Source of the DNA: Branchiostoma lanceolatum
Lineage: Eukaryota > Chordata > Leptocardii > Amphioxiformes > Branchiostomatidae
Assembly (NCBI RefSeq): GCF_035083965.1
Contig: NC_089724.1
Coordinates: forward strand, 17,726,410-17,790,409
DNA: 64,000 nt
Reading direction: 5' to 3'
Shown: positions 12,201-24,500 of the stretch, in pieces
Layout: every line of letters starts with the position of its first letter
Position numbering within the stretch: the stretch's first letter is position 1
The notes under the pieces: model-generated
The model's database searches: none
Told to the model about the DNA's origin: nothing
What the model saw: only the letters and a program-made list of their open reading frames with translations
Position numbers and translations under genes: made by a program

Positions 12201-14470
12201 TCCCCATCAGTTTTGATCTATATAAATAGGGCTTTTTGATCCGGCTTTTCAAGGATGGATTTTGATAATTTTTTCCAGGAATTAGAGGGAAGAGTTAGCG
12301 GGCTTTTCCAAGTTACTATCAACGTTGGGAAGGTCAGCAAGGAAAGCCAGCTCAAAAAGCCCTATTCATATACATCAGAACTGATGGCCATGGGAAAATG
12401 CTGCTTTTCCTGATGTCACAAAATTTAACGGTGCACACCCCAGTACTTCCACCACCGGGATCCGAGGTAGTGCGCGACAAAAAAGTGACGAAAGGGTTTC
12501 CAGGGGCAGGGTTTGAGTTCACATTTCTCATAACGTGCTTCGAACTGATATTAGATACTAGCATGGCTGAAAAGCGTCTGAATAGGTGTGTTTTTGGTGA
12601 AAATTGCACTAGGTCTTCCTCTTAATGACAACATCAGTCGTTACTGCTGCAAGATTTGTTCTTATCCTACGCGAAAATACCAAATTTTGCACATCATTTT
12701 TGATGTGAAAGTTATGACTTTTTCTTATAATTTACCCAAATTAGACAGGTTGGAGAAACAGAACTCAGTTGATCTTGTGGCGGAATGGATAGGCTTTCAC
12801 CCCATACACAGTTGATTTACTTCAGAATAATTCCCTGGAAGAGACAGTACCTAGACTTGATGGTGCGCAGGCTCCAATTGAAACCCCAAATAAACTGGGG
12901 TGTGCTCCCTTAATCTGTCAGCGGCTTTCAAAGGTTGGGAGAGCCCTGAGGTATGACGGAATGATCATTGATGTAAGACAAGTGAGAACTTGGCTTTATG
13001 GTACATTTAGCATAGAATAGTCAGCTTAAGTTTAGCTCCCCTTTCAGCCTGCCTATTTTTTTCTATTGGAAAACTGTTTGCTTTGATTACATCACACTGA
13101 CTCAACTTCTTACGCAACATGACTACCATTAGCATCAATATTATCTTTCAATTAACTTACCTTACCTTAGTTCCTCCCACAACATCAATTAACTGCTGCA
13201 TCAAAAATTATTACATAGTGTTTCTTAAATGAAAAAACTATTATAACAAATTATACCTGATTGTGCACATATGCATTTATCTAATAGTACATGTAAAAGA
13301 TGTTTTTGTATGTTTATGTATGGCAACTTTTTCATATTAGTAAATTGTGTAGATCTAACTCAGGAATGGGAAAGCATATTTCGTTTGTATTGCATACCCG
13401 GTAAACCGCATCAAGGCGTAACACACCAGGTTTGTACTGAAAAGTACAAGCTGCATATCCGGACAGATTTTTATATGATCCAGTCACACCGGGAAGGACC
13501 CCTACTCTTTTCGATAAGTGTGTTGGGTTCTTTTACGTGCTTGAGTTGTGGCTCTCCTCAAACACGGGACCTCCATTTAACGTCCTATCCGAGGGACATC
13601 CCTTACAGAAGCTAGGTACTCATTTTCACCTGAGTGAAGTGGGGGAAGTCATGTTAAGTGCCTTTCCCAAGGGCACAATGTCAACAGGACAAATCAGGGA
13701 ACCCCGGAATCGAACCCAGTACCTCTGGGTTCTAGGGCCAAACACCCTGCCATTACGCCATCGCGACACCACCAATTATTACTGTCATCAAGATGTTCAA
13801 GATGCTTCTAAGAAATTGCTCCCATTAGACAAGACCCACACATAGCCCATTAATAAAAGTGACTCATTTCATAAGAAACAATATTACTAACCTTAAAGGG
13901 GCTGGCCCACTTGTCCAATGGGGGTGATTTCTTCAGCCAGCCTTCCTTCACTACCGTCCCGTTTCGCTCCTCCGATGACCCCATGGCTCGCTGCCACGCC
14001 TCCGCCACTGAGTAGTCTGAGAGAACAAGAAAAAGAGTTGAGAGAAATAGAACCACCTGGAACACCTACTGCTATACCTGCTGCACTTGTGACTATACTT
14101 TCTGCACCTGTAATCAGCCTCCAGTCCTACAAGTGCATGTCTATCTCCTGCACCTGCTTCCCTTTCCACATGCAAATTTACCTGCTGCACCTGCTATCCT
14201 TTCTACTGTTCCTGCAACCCCATCTGCTGCACCTGCCAGACTGCCTGCTGCACCTGCAATACTGCCTGCTACACCTGCAATACTGCCTGCTGCACCTGCA
14301 ATACTGCCTGCTACACCTGCAATACTGCCTGCTACACCTGTATCCACATCTTTCACACCTGAATCCTGCCCACATGCAGCTTTGCTTGATGAACCTGAAG
14401 CCATACCTGTCCCGTCTGCAACACTGCTGCCTGTGAGACGCAATTGTTCATCACTGTCTGGGCCTGCCAT
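3295..14470 (-). CDS. PH - YxxM/YxN - proline-rich - tandem PDZ adaptor protein (about 1006 aa)
   Basis: Exons in transcript order: 14470-14182, 14016-13892, 10000-9735, 9476-9413, 6951-5571, 5392-5131, 4848-4747, 4540-4399, 4147-4049, 3839-3702, 3447-3295. All introns are GT-AG, every junction keeps phase, and the total is 3021 bases (1006 aa plus stop). Domains seen: a 7-residue-repeat N-terminus (residues ~46-97); a PH domain (~116-248, beginning GTVVKEGWLKK and ending with the EDMESWFDLL helix); a Ser/Pro-rich, acidic segment with YENI at 432, YEQM at 499 and 528 and YVLP at 567; SH3-type proline motifs (~769-783); and two PDZ domains (~797-886 with VGDNVYAIND, and ~891-975 with KLGIDI). 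By family knowledge, YxxM binds p85 PI3K SH2 and YxN binds GRB2. It is therefore probably a membrane-recruited signalling scaffold, like Gab/DOS or PLEKHS1. The PDZ pair is unlike either as I know them, so I give no symbol. The start is uncertain: an acceptor-like site at 14509 would allow a further 5' coding exon, and an internal ATG also lies before the PH domain. Confidence 0.85.
6073..6246 (-). repeat. In-frame 87-bp tandem duplication inside the PH/PDZ scaffold gene
   Basis: Two adjacent 29-codon units (6246-6160 and 6159-6073; residues ~484-541) each run from VFGDEEREE through YEQMG to GEH. The duplication doubles an acidic YxxM motif of the PI3K-binding type. The copies differ at about a third of residues outside the core, so it is not brand new. 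Confidence 0.85.
12204..12387. mobile_element. 184-bp MITE with 36-bp terminal inverted repeats
   Basis: The left terminus (12204-12239, starting CCATCAGTTTTGATC) and the reverse complement of the right terminus (12352-12387, starting CCATCAGTTCTGATG) match at 33 of 36 positions. The core is about 110 bases and noncoding. The element lies in the long intron between PH-domain exons 2 and 3 of the scaffold gene. I could not define a target duplication, so no superfamily is assigned. Confidence 0.75.
12430..12610 (+). repeat. Dispersed repeat, copy 1 (inverted partner at 34681-34853)
   Basis: This ~180-base stretch, from the GGTGCACACC motif through TTTGAGTTCACATTTCTCA to the ATGGCTGAAAAGCGT motif, is closely similar to the reverse complement of a segment in OAT intron 4. 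Two copies 22 kb apart imply an interspersed element. The ATGGCTGAAAAG motif opens a short shared frame of about 15-25 codons, too short to classify. Confidence 0.7.
13387..13775 (-). mobile_element. tRNA-derived SINE in a scaffold-gene intron
   Basis: Read on the minus strand, the element starts with a tRNA-like head holding a Pol III A box (TGGCGTAATGG at 13760-13750) and a consensus B box (GGTTCGATTCC at 13716-13706) at normal spacing. A tRNA-unrelated body of about 300 bases follows. The body includes a GGCACTTAACATGACTT-type segment that I associate with invertebrate SINEs, though I cannot name the family. The boundaries are approximate. Open frames across this region are incidental. Confidence 0.75.
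14182..14338 (-). repeat. Coding minisatellite, 21-bp unit (7-residue GVAGSIA type)
   Basis: The first coding exon of the scaffold ends in about seven 21-bp units encoding variants of GVAGSIA/GAAGSIA. Each unit contains CAGGT in the same phase as the real donor (GCAG then GTAAAT at 14181-14176). The exon end therefore appears to have grown out of the array. The unit is a multiple of three, so copy-number change preserves frame. Confidence 0.8.
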
Positions 14471-14508
14471 GATACAGCTCTCCAGTCCAAACTTCCTCCT
14501 CTGGTCCA

Positions 14509-15628
14509 CTAAACCGTTACACACACAAAAAACTCTTAGTCTTAGCAAAAGCAGAACTCTTTGGTTGATTTGGCACACTTTAATCTCTAAAGGAGAACCA
14601 ACTAATGAGGACATCCTGTGTCAGAACTTCTAAGAACTGGAAGTCCTGGTGACATGTTGCTTAAACTGAGGAATTGATTGTTAGTGGACAATGCAGGTGC
14701 ACAATGTGGTGATGGATGGACTAGTATGATAGCTTCTTCAGTGGTTGTGGAAAAAAATTATTTATGAATGCAAAAGCATGAATACTTCGTAATTAGGACA
14801 TACATCTAATGGTAGTCAGAAAATGCACACTCATACAGAGGAACAGCCTAGATGTCATCAGCTGTGATATATCACCACACTAAGAAAGATTTTCTTTGTA
14901 GAGTTATTCAATAATCACACTACCTGTATGGTAGCAGTTATCATAAGTCAACACTTTTTAGTTTGTGTTCTGTAAGCAGTAAGGACAATTTCAACTCACT
15001 CTGATATCTAACAGGTTCCTGTACTCTATATGAAAATCACATGAAAATTGTACAAAAAAACTGCATATCATAATTGTTTTATTTTTCTTCCCTTTGATAG
15101 AAAATACTTCCTCCTTGATATTGTAAATCAACAGCAGGGGGCAAGGTAAAGCACTTTTAAATAAGACTATCTAATAGTGTGGTCAGGCCTGATGGATTAC
15201 TGTAACAACAAAGCTGTCAAAAGCATTGCCTCAAAACTTTTGCTTGTTTTAAACTATTGTGGCATAAAACACTTAAGCAGTACCCAATGATTAGAAAAAA
15301 AGCTGAAGATTCCAGCATGCTCAGGACAGAGTCATATATCCTACTGTAAAATTGATGCTAATAAGCAACAGTCACTAAAAAGTCAGTAATAAATCATTAA
15401 CAAGGACCAGTTTATTAGCAACAAACTGTGCGTAATGAGAAATTCTATTAAGTTTAAGACCAGGAAGAGTCTGAAGGAAAATATCCTAAAGCACTCAAAG
15501 CTTGCCAAGAGCTCAGCTGGGGTCCAATATGAAATACAACCAGTCAGGAAGTTTGACTTTATCTTTTACAGTAACTGTTATTGAGTCAACATGCTACCCA
15601 TGATGCAAGATAACAGTTCCAACTGTGT
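14509..15628. other. Noncoding stretch upstream of the scaffold gene's first recognised exon
   Basis: AT-rich sequence with no coding signal, RNA gene or repeat structure that I can identify. If the promoter is at 27 kb this is intronic. Confidence 0.45.
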
Positions 15629-16623
15629 CAGGCCTCGAAATTAACATTGTCCCAATGTCCCGATGGTTTGGTGATTATTTCACTACCAACAGGGAGATAA
15701 GAGCCAGAACCAACCAGCAACAAGTGTCTGCAACAATATGCAAACAGCATCTGAGCTGGCTTGGTCATGCTACAAGGCTCGCGCCTGACAGACTGGCAAA
15801 CCACAGGCCCCGGCCCCGGCATTTCGATATCTGCTAGGAACTCCTCGAGTTATGGAGCCTTTCTATATTTGCTTGGCAGATGCCTTTCTGATTTCTAAGT
15901 GCGTTTTGAACAAATGTTATGGCAGAACTAAGAGTGCTACGTTGGTACTTTCCTTTCAGTAAAGTAAGATCAATCCAGACACCTTCGCCATGGCAATGAT
16001 TTTTAATTGCCACACTTATTTTTGTTTTGTTTTTTCCATACTGCTAAATCCATTTTAAGCAAGCCACAAGTTGTATTTCTGGGAGATACCGTTCTTGTCA
16101 ATATTCAAGATCATGCACGATTCTTGCCCATACTTGCTTAGTAAATATTCATGAGCACGCACGGCACGAGTTATAGATTGTGAGTTTTTCGTCCTTGCTT
16201 TGTTGCGCAATGATGACGGAGGGATTGAAGAGTAACTAAATGTCCTGTAGCTTTTGTACCATATTAGCACATTAACCCTGCACACACTATAATTGAAGTA
16301 TGTCTTTGTCAGTGAAAAGATTGTTGTGTTATTTTTTTTTTTTTTCTTGTAGTGTGAAAGTTTACATAATGTCATGCATTTCATTTTGCATGTATCGCAG
16401 TATGTATTTGCATGTGATGGTACATGTCATGCTGTTTTTTTGACAATTATAGTAAACAACTTTTTGACATATGACACGTTTTACTGTAACGAAATAAAGA
16501 GTTCAAGTTGTCAGCTTTGTCATTGCTGTGGGAAAATAGGCTGGGACAGTCCATCCTCACTTCGGAAATTTATCTTCGGGACAATTCAGGGACAATAGGG
16601 AAAAAAGTTAATTTCGAGGCCTG
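15629..16623. mobile_element. 995-bp nonautonomous DNA transposon with 17-bp perfect TIRs
   Basis: CAGGCCTCGAAATTAAC at 15629-15645 is the exact reverse complement of the sequence ending at 16623. Weaker similarity continues inward through repeated TTGTCCC blocks on both sides. The CAGG start is typical of hAT-type termini. Flanking 8-mers (AACTGTGT and TAGATCTA) do not match, so no target duplication supports the superfamily call. The interior holds no transposase, only a LINE-like remnant. Confidence 0.7.
15693..15810 (+). pseudogene. Short reverse-transcriptase C-terminal remnant (LINE-like)
   Basis: The frame contains TNQQQVSATICKQHLSWLGH followed by an R-rich segment. This is like the end of non-LTR retrotransposon ORF2 proteins, where a Trp-Leu-Gly-His motif follows a basic helix. 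Only about 40 codons remain and it sits inside the 995-bp TIR element. The match is by eye and weak. Confidence 0.4.
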
Positions 16624-19600
16624 TAGATCTAATAACATGTGCAAGAAAAAAAAGGTCAATTCCATCAAATATCTACACCCGTGTCAAACGTTATTGTGGT
16701 GCGCTTTGTGTGTATAAATGTATACACACAAACCACATGCTCCTAGTAGTACACAAATGATAACAAATTCACATACGACAGTGGTTGCCATTTTGGACTT
16801 TGAACAAATCACATTATTCTGATTTACTTGTCTTGAACAAACATTTGCTGGGCAAAGCTGGGCATACCTTCCTCAAAGTTTGCTGACTCATGTTCTGCTT
16901 GGATGACAATCCAATTAGAGGGAGTGTGAATGTTATGGTGGGAGTATACAGGCCAGGGGGTAGGGCTGGCAGAAACTTCACACAACCTACCCAGCTCCTT
17001 CAAGCTCCACATGTGTAGAGGGAGACCAAATCTAATACTTCAATAGTTTAGATCTAATGCATCTAGATACTCCAGATGATAGTATTGAAAATGTAGCAAT
17101 TGCATTGTCACACAGGTACATTATCAGGTAAAATACCTCCTAACAGGAGGGAATAAACAGACGAAAAACTGTAAGTCAGGTTTTTACTAAAACAGTCAAG
17201 CTCACAGGACTGATAGGTCCCAGACACACAATGGTAAAGCCTCACCTGTATGTCCTTTACTCTCTATTGCACAGTTCAGATGCAGACATCACAAATACAA
17301 CCAACTGCACCTGTTCAGCTGGTTCTCTCAGGCGCACCGTCACCCACTATGTCAACCTACGTGCGGTCAGTCACAGTTTAAGCAGAAACTTACTTCCTCC
17401 TGCGTGCTGATTGGTTGATACGGTACAACAAGTGCAAACGACACCTGTTGGGATTTTCCCAGGTCCACTGTGTGCATCCAGGTAATTCATTCATAAACAT
17501 CCCCTTTATTTAACTTCCTCCTCTGGGAGGAAAATTGGGCCGTGGACAAATCTACATTCCTGACAGTAAAACTGCTTACAAAAAGGTGGGAAATCCCCAT
17601 GTTACAAAAAAGTCCCAAATAGGTATGGAAAATTACAAAGGTCAGCATGCTTTCAATTCATACACCTTACAAAGATATGCCTTCGTTTGTAAAACCTGAT
17701 CAACCAGTTTCCTGGGACTTTCCCATATGTGTCAAACAACAAGATTTATAATTTGGAGGTGAAGCATCATAGATTTTTTTCCATGTTCTAAAACTTAGTA
17801 AAAGTATACACTCAGGTGTAATCAAGTGTAACCACTAATGAACTTTGAACAAGCAGCATTCATTTTGACCTATTCAACCTTGCAAATATTGTTTTGTCAA
17901 GGTCAGTTGCACCTTTCTTTGTTTATGTGTGCTTGTGCATATCCAGTTCTGCTTGAGTGACAATACATTATTGTGCTAGAATGTGTGTTACAAGGTATGT
18001 ACAAAAGACCAGCACTGGTGATATGTTTTTGATTGGTGGGAGGAAACAGAGTTCAGAGGCAGGTAGAAACAACATGTCAGCAAACTTTGTCTTGTAAGAC
18101 AGTTGCACGTAACTATGACCAGCCTGTGCCAATACTCATAAGACAAGGCTTATAATGTCTAATTGAACAGTGGGCTACCACAGAGCTTCTGGCTGTGGTT
18201 CATATTACAGTCTGGCTTTGTGGTTCTTTGAATAAAATCAAAGACGACTGAGACACCCCCAGCTGGTCATGGCAAATTTAACTGTCTGGTCAGAATATGC
18301 TTTTTATCTTGGTTAGGAGCCAGAAATATTTCCCTATGCAATAGAGCACATTCAGGAAATACATTTGGACATGGGTTATACCACCCCGTGAGATGGTCAC
18401 TCTCCTACATACACACCTCCACTATCAATCCTGTGGCTTCCCTAGGCTACAATTAAGTCACATCCCTACACCCTCTTCACTGTGACCCCTATCCCCCTCT
18501 ATATCAGAACCTCAGCCTAGCAGCCTCCTAGCCTAGCTGGCTCCTACATATCGTAAGGTTGACTGCAAGCCAAACTATGCATTCAATAGCAGATCTGCCT
18601 TTATCCAAGACACATGATCATTCAAAGCTTTGCCTTTCATTCATTCACATGCAAGGTCCCATATGGTCCTCACTACTACAATTACAAGGAGGCCCCCTCT
18701 CCATCAAGATCATCCCAATGCTTAAGAGGTGACCTAGACCCAAGGGCACATTCCTGATTAAGACATCATCAGAACAGTGGTCACAGGCCTATAACCCATA
18801 CATCCCATCTTAAAATCTTGGCAGCGTCAGCAAAAACAGCAAACCATTGGGACAGAACTGGGTTATAGAAATAAAGCTCCACCACAGCTCCATCAAAAGT
18901 CCACCCACCTTGCCCTTTATGATTAAGACATCATCCAAACAAGGTCACCGACCTTAACCCATCTGATATTAAATTCTCCTCAAAAGCAGACAGAGGTCAG
19001 CAAAACATTGGATTAGAAGAATAAACCAATCACACTACAGCTACATCAAACCTCCTCTCACCTAGTCCAATCATGTGATGCTGTTATAAACTTCAGGCCT
19101 GGTCACACCAATATTTACATATTGAAAACATACTGTTTTCAAGTAGTGAAATCAAGTCACCATAGCATCAGTAATGTTAGTGCATTTTCATTCCTTTTCA
19201 CTTCAGATCAGATAAAAGCAAGACTGACAGATGTGCAGTGCATAAGAAGAAAAATTTGACAAATGATAATACCCTGTGATTGCATGCACTAACCCACCCT
19301 ACTAAAGGTCAGAGCTTCAGTAATTAGCATGTCTATAGCCTGCATTTTCCTTCTACTAGAGTCAGTGACCGATTATAAAGTCTGGTTCTAATTGGCCCTG
19401 ACGTTGGAAAGGGTAACGTCCTGCCACATGTCCGAGAAACCAATCCTTTAAGCAAATATCATTCAAAAGATTGAGCCACATTTGGCTGCCAATGCTGGCA
19501 AGATGCTAGGAATCGTACTGCTTCACTTCAAGTTTTGTAAATGTTCTATTTGACCTTCATGAGATTGGACAAAGTTTGTGAAGGTCGTTCACTCATCCCT

Positions 19601-21413
19601 GCATCAGCGTCAACTGTCACGTCTCCACTTGGTAAAGGAGCCCAGTCATCGTAACCTTTGCTGTTCAAGATCAACAGCGTAGCCCTTTTATATATATCCA
19701 GGTGAAGAATTTGACCTTGAACTTTGATGCTATGTTACAGATTATCCTGTGAAGGGATGAGGTAAGTGAAGGTTGTTTGGATAGGACTATCAGGACGGTG
19801 ATGAAATTGTTGCCAATCTTACAGCCTGTAACCAAATCTAGGTGAAAAGTTCTTGCAGCTGACGATCTTCCTCAACTCTATCATGAAGCCCAGCCAGGGA
19901 AATAGTCCCTTAACAGCCCAGGATTACCTATGGTTCCTGGACGACCCAGGGAAACCCACTGTCTCTCAAAGCCAGGAAAACTCAGTCTTGGAACAGTCCA
20001 CAGACACCAACAGTCTCTCAATGACCCAGGGAATGACCAAGGAAACCAATCCTCAACAGCATAAGATATGCTGAAGACATCCTCAAATTGAACAGGTACT
20101 CTTTGAGCCTTCAAGCGTGTTCCTCAAGTCAAGACTACAATTTTTTGCCAGGTATTTTGAGAAACACCCTTTAGATATCACAAACATGACTAAAGAAAAT
20201 CAAAACTATCATTTTTCCAACTGCAATTAATTGGTACGGTGTACCAAATGACTTTCATGAAATTGTTATACAATACCACACAAGTTAAAGAGATTGACAA
20301 AACCTCCTGGGCTATCATATCAATGATGAACTCTTGTCTTATTTCTGTACAAATGAACTTTCAAGATGATTTAAGAAAGTCAAAACTAATGTTCTTTAAA
20401 AAAAAAAAGACCTACCTCTCATATTGTCACAAGATGTTTCCTTTAAGAATCCTCAATCCGTAAGATCTCTCATGATATGGTCCAAGTAGTTTACTGAGAA
20501 GCCGTTCCTAGCACCATTAGGAACCACTGACCGACTGTCCCTCTCCTCTACTGGCCAACTTCCACACAACTGCAGGCTTGCCAGGAATGCAGAAACTTTA
20601 TAGTTTCCCTCCCAGCTGGACCCCATGCCGAGAAAAACAGCCTGCCAGTTCCTGGCATGTCTGGGGGAATTATGGGCCAGGTGACCTTCAGTTCTCTGAA
20701 GGCTCCTGGGTAATCATAGGGAGTCACGATGCTGGGAAGGGGGCTGACACCTTACATCACAATCAGGGGGTAGTTGACCATGGGGGTGGAATGGGGGATG
20801 GAGCTATGGAGAATGGAAAAGGAAGTTGGCAGTTTCTGGCATTGGTACGTGTGGGAATTATTGGATGGATTCCATGGTCTGAGCATTCTGAGCTTCTGAC
20901 AAGGAATCATAGTTCAATGATAGAGAGTGATATCGGATCCACAGTAGTTGTGGCAGAGTCAGCTGATGGGAGAGAGGGAGTAAAGACACATACACAGGTG
21001 TAACCCTGAAAGGAGCATATGACAGGGATATGGGCACTGTGAGCCATTGAGAGTTAAAGAAACCACAGAACATACGTGTGGCACTGGGGGTCTGATAGGA
21101 AGTCATGACCACGTTCCAAGGGGCATCTTGCATTGGGTTGTTAACAATGGAGAAAACATGGCAGAATGGAAGGGGCTATAGAAGAGCTCCCCCAGGGACC
21201 CAGCAAGTCACCTCTCCTGCTGCTGGTCACAGAATATGCCTTCTACAATGACTGTGATGTGGAGAATTGAGTTGACTCCATCACAAAAGAACAAACTTCA
21301 CACAAACATTAGCTCAGTCGCCATGCCAGGATGCCAACAGTTATTACCTGCTTGACTGGACCCTACCTGAGTGTTTTCTTGGGAAACATATCTGCACACA
21401 GCTTCATTGGCAA

Positions 21414-21550
21414 CTGTTCCAGTGGACAACACCTGGACAGGCAGCTGCCAGGCCAGACAGCACCAGCATACTGTACTCATCTTGGCAGCTGTCTGGCCAG
21501 ACAGCACCTGCACACTCAGCTTGGCAGCTGTCAGACCAGATAGCACCTGC
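21414..21550. repeat. Tandem repeat, unit about 39-60 bp, with GGCAGCTGTC-type core
   Basis: Three degenerate copies share GGCAGCTG(T/C)C, GGCCAGACAGCACC and a CAnACT tail. Overlapping open frames on both strands come from the repeat and do not indicate a gene. Confidence 0.6.
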
Positions 21551-24500
21551 ATACTTACCTAGGCCCAGGTGTTTTCACACATGTTTCCAAGTGTTTTAAT
21601 TAGCCTGGCAGTACCAGACATAGAAGCAGAAATTACCAAGTAGCCTGGATACCAGACCCCAAACCTATAAAATGTATATCATGTGGGGATTTGTTAGCAC
21701 TGTATCTATAATTGCCCGGGTCTTTTCAACAGCATGGAAGTTCCCATTCTCTGCCTTTGTCTGGACTCCTCACAGGTGGCATTCCCCAGTTAAAACATGT
21801 GCGATTATGATTTAATCAGACAGGAGGAAATTATCATATATGCATGCCAACATGAGGAGGAAGTTCTAGTAACACAGTAAAGTGGTTTTTCAGGATGCAA
21901 CCTTTGGAGTGAGCCAAATACACATGTTCATACAAAGGCTAGGAATTTCTTAACTTCCTCCTGGGGGTAAGGTTCTGACACTTATATCAGAACCCTACAA
22001 TTATAGAAACAGAGATCATGGGTATGGGCAACTGAAATTTACAAAGTTTTTTGTAGATATATTACTCAAACCATCTACTAAGCAGCCTCTTATCGATCCC
22101 ATGATTCTGAACTTAAAATTTGAATACGTTCAGGTTTACTTTATTTCATGGTTCTCCCCCTAGAGCTACATCATGGAAACAGCCAGCAAATCAAGTTACG
22201 ACGTCTTGAGTTTCCCCTAAGGTTATCTTCAATCCCCTTCCTGTTACCTGGTGTAAATTTGCTGATAGGTGAGAGTGAGTCAGACAGCTGGATTTGGTCA
22301 GGAACATTGCCTGAGGCAACAGGCATTAGGGCTGACTCTAGAGAACCGGTGAGGTTATGGATCAAATCACACAAACAGATTCTTTTCAAACAACATTGTG
22401 TCATACAGTATTAGTATAATCTCAATAACAAACTTTTGAAATTCAACAAAAAACAACTATTTATGATTTGAGAAGGCGATTACAGGCACGACCCCTGTAA
22501 CAGTTTATGTGTGAATTTTAATCAGGTCAAATAACATCGGTCATGAAAACTCAATGTGAAATTCTGATAATTATGAATGAAGTATTAAAATGTGATAAAG
22601 CTATTGCCTAAGCCATTAGTTGGCAATGGAGCGTTGCAATGTACTTGATGTTTCTAAATATGACTGTAGAGTAGGGAGAGTGGACTATATTTAATTGTTA
22701 AAGGGAATTTTTAAAGATGGTGACTGACAGTCAATAAGAAAATTTTTTAGACAATATCTCTTATAAGTCTCATACCAAACAGACAGTGAAACCCTACAGG
22801 TATATTGATTTGCCAGTGCTAGTACCAAGTACAATTACTAGGTGACACATATCGTGATGGCCTGCAGGACATCTGCGACAGATTAAAATTATCTCGTCCG
22901 ATCACATGCTTCTCACATGGCCACTATAAATAAAACCTACGTTTTTACCTCAGGGCAGTTCTGACCAGGTGAGCCCAAAGAACACGTGTAAGAAATCTAA
23001 CTTGACATTCGCCATATGATGGGACTCAGAAGGGCATGAAAACAGATCATTGCAATGATAACCAGACTGATGCTTTGCTTCAGGACCTGTTTTCAATCGT
23101 GTGATGTACCAAGCTGTTTGTCCGGTGCAGACTTGGGCTGACAAACATGACCAAGTTAACTGAGAAGTGATGAACTAGTTAAAGATGTGTTGGTTCCAAA
23201 GTCCAGGCTAAACAACAGAACTGCACATTCCATATGTAGAAGTCTAGGCTTCAAAAAGAGATATGGAGGCTTCAAAAATGATTGACAGCTGTCAGAAATT
23301 AGAAAAGTATGACATGTTCTACTTACATATTTTACTTTATGTTTTATGACATGTTAACTCTGTCTTAAATTTCCTTGATCAATCAACTTTGAGAAATTAC
23401 TATATTGAAGTTTTCTCAGTGAAATTCCTGCCAATATTTACCTTCTTCTAGTACCTTCTTTGTAATAGGAGTTTGCTATATTCCCCAACATTTCCCTTGG
23501 TCAGCACAACTAACATTAACCAGGTCAGGAGGACTGGCTCCAGGTTACTACAGGAGGAAGACTGGACAGGAAAGGCCATGTCAGAAAGTTTTACTGGGAC
23601 TAAAGTTCGGAACACAAACAAAATGCCAGGAATGTGGCTGTCAGCAGCCTGGTACTCTAACTGGCAGATTACAAACTTGTTTTTAAATCAGGTGACAAAA
23701 TGTGGAGACAGGAGACTTAGGAGATTGCCTTGTTTACCACTACAAGACCTGCTGAGGCAGAATTTTGTCTTGCTTGTTTATCACAATAGAACCTGTTACG
23801 TTTGTCCCCATTCCCAGAAATGCAGCGGCTAATGCTGGGATAAATTTGGGTTCCTCTATCAAAGTCTATCACAGAAAACTGCTGCTCCCAGCAATCAGTC
23901 TGCTTTACTATGTAACCTCAATATGTTTATTACAGTGTTTTCCATCAGTACCACGTTGATTTATGAGCAGAATATAGTGACAAGTTTTGAAAATGAATAT
24001 GAATAGCTTTTCATGACTTTTTGTTGGTGGGTAGGCCTTGAAAAAAGAAATAAATGATCAAAGCTTGGGATAAATCTGGATCCACATCAATAGGCCCCAG
24101 GAATAAGTGCAATGGTGTTGACAGCTGTTTAATCTGAATGCTAAGGTGCCTTCTTCATACTCAATTTTGGAGTTTGGGATTTTTTAAAGTTATTCATACT
24201 GTAGCTCACTTAGACGGCAAGACTTCAGCTGCACTGATACTAAAGATCAACAGGTTGTGGCAATTTGGTGTTCGGCACGCGAGCAGGCGATAACACTTGT
24301 CACAAGACACCTCATACTGAACACCAGCAGCTGATAACAGTTGTCTCCAGACACCTCCCGTCACTCCTCCAACTGCTTCTGACGCAATCCCCTTTCACTT
24401 TTCCCTTCCATTTCCAAGGCAACAGGCGTGTCAGCTAGCATATCTTTCAACATCTGACCAATGTCAAGGCCAGGACTGATCCAGTCTGGTTTCTGTCAGG

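Noticed and set aside
13271-13845. Two overlapping plus-strand ORFs of 100-115 codons
   Set aside because: They lie across a minus-strand SINE with clear A and B boxes; the frames are incidental.
17395-17420. Inverted CCAAT box next to a GTAAGT donor as a possible alternative first exon
   Set aside because: Only about 15 bases separate the CCAAT box from the donor on the minus strand, too short for a promoter plus exon.
21298-21562. Overlapping ORFs of 60-84 codons on both strands
   Set aside because: They are by-products of a ~39-bp tandem repeat and show the same repeat in every frame.
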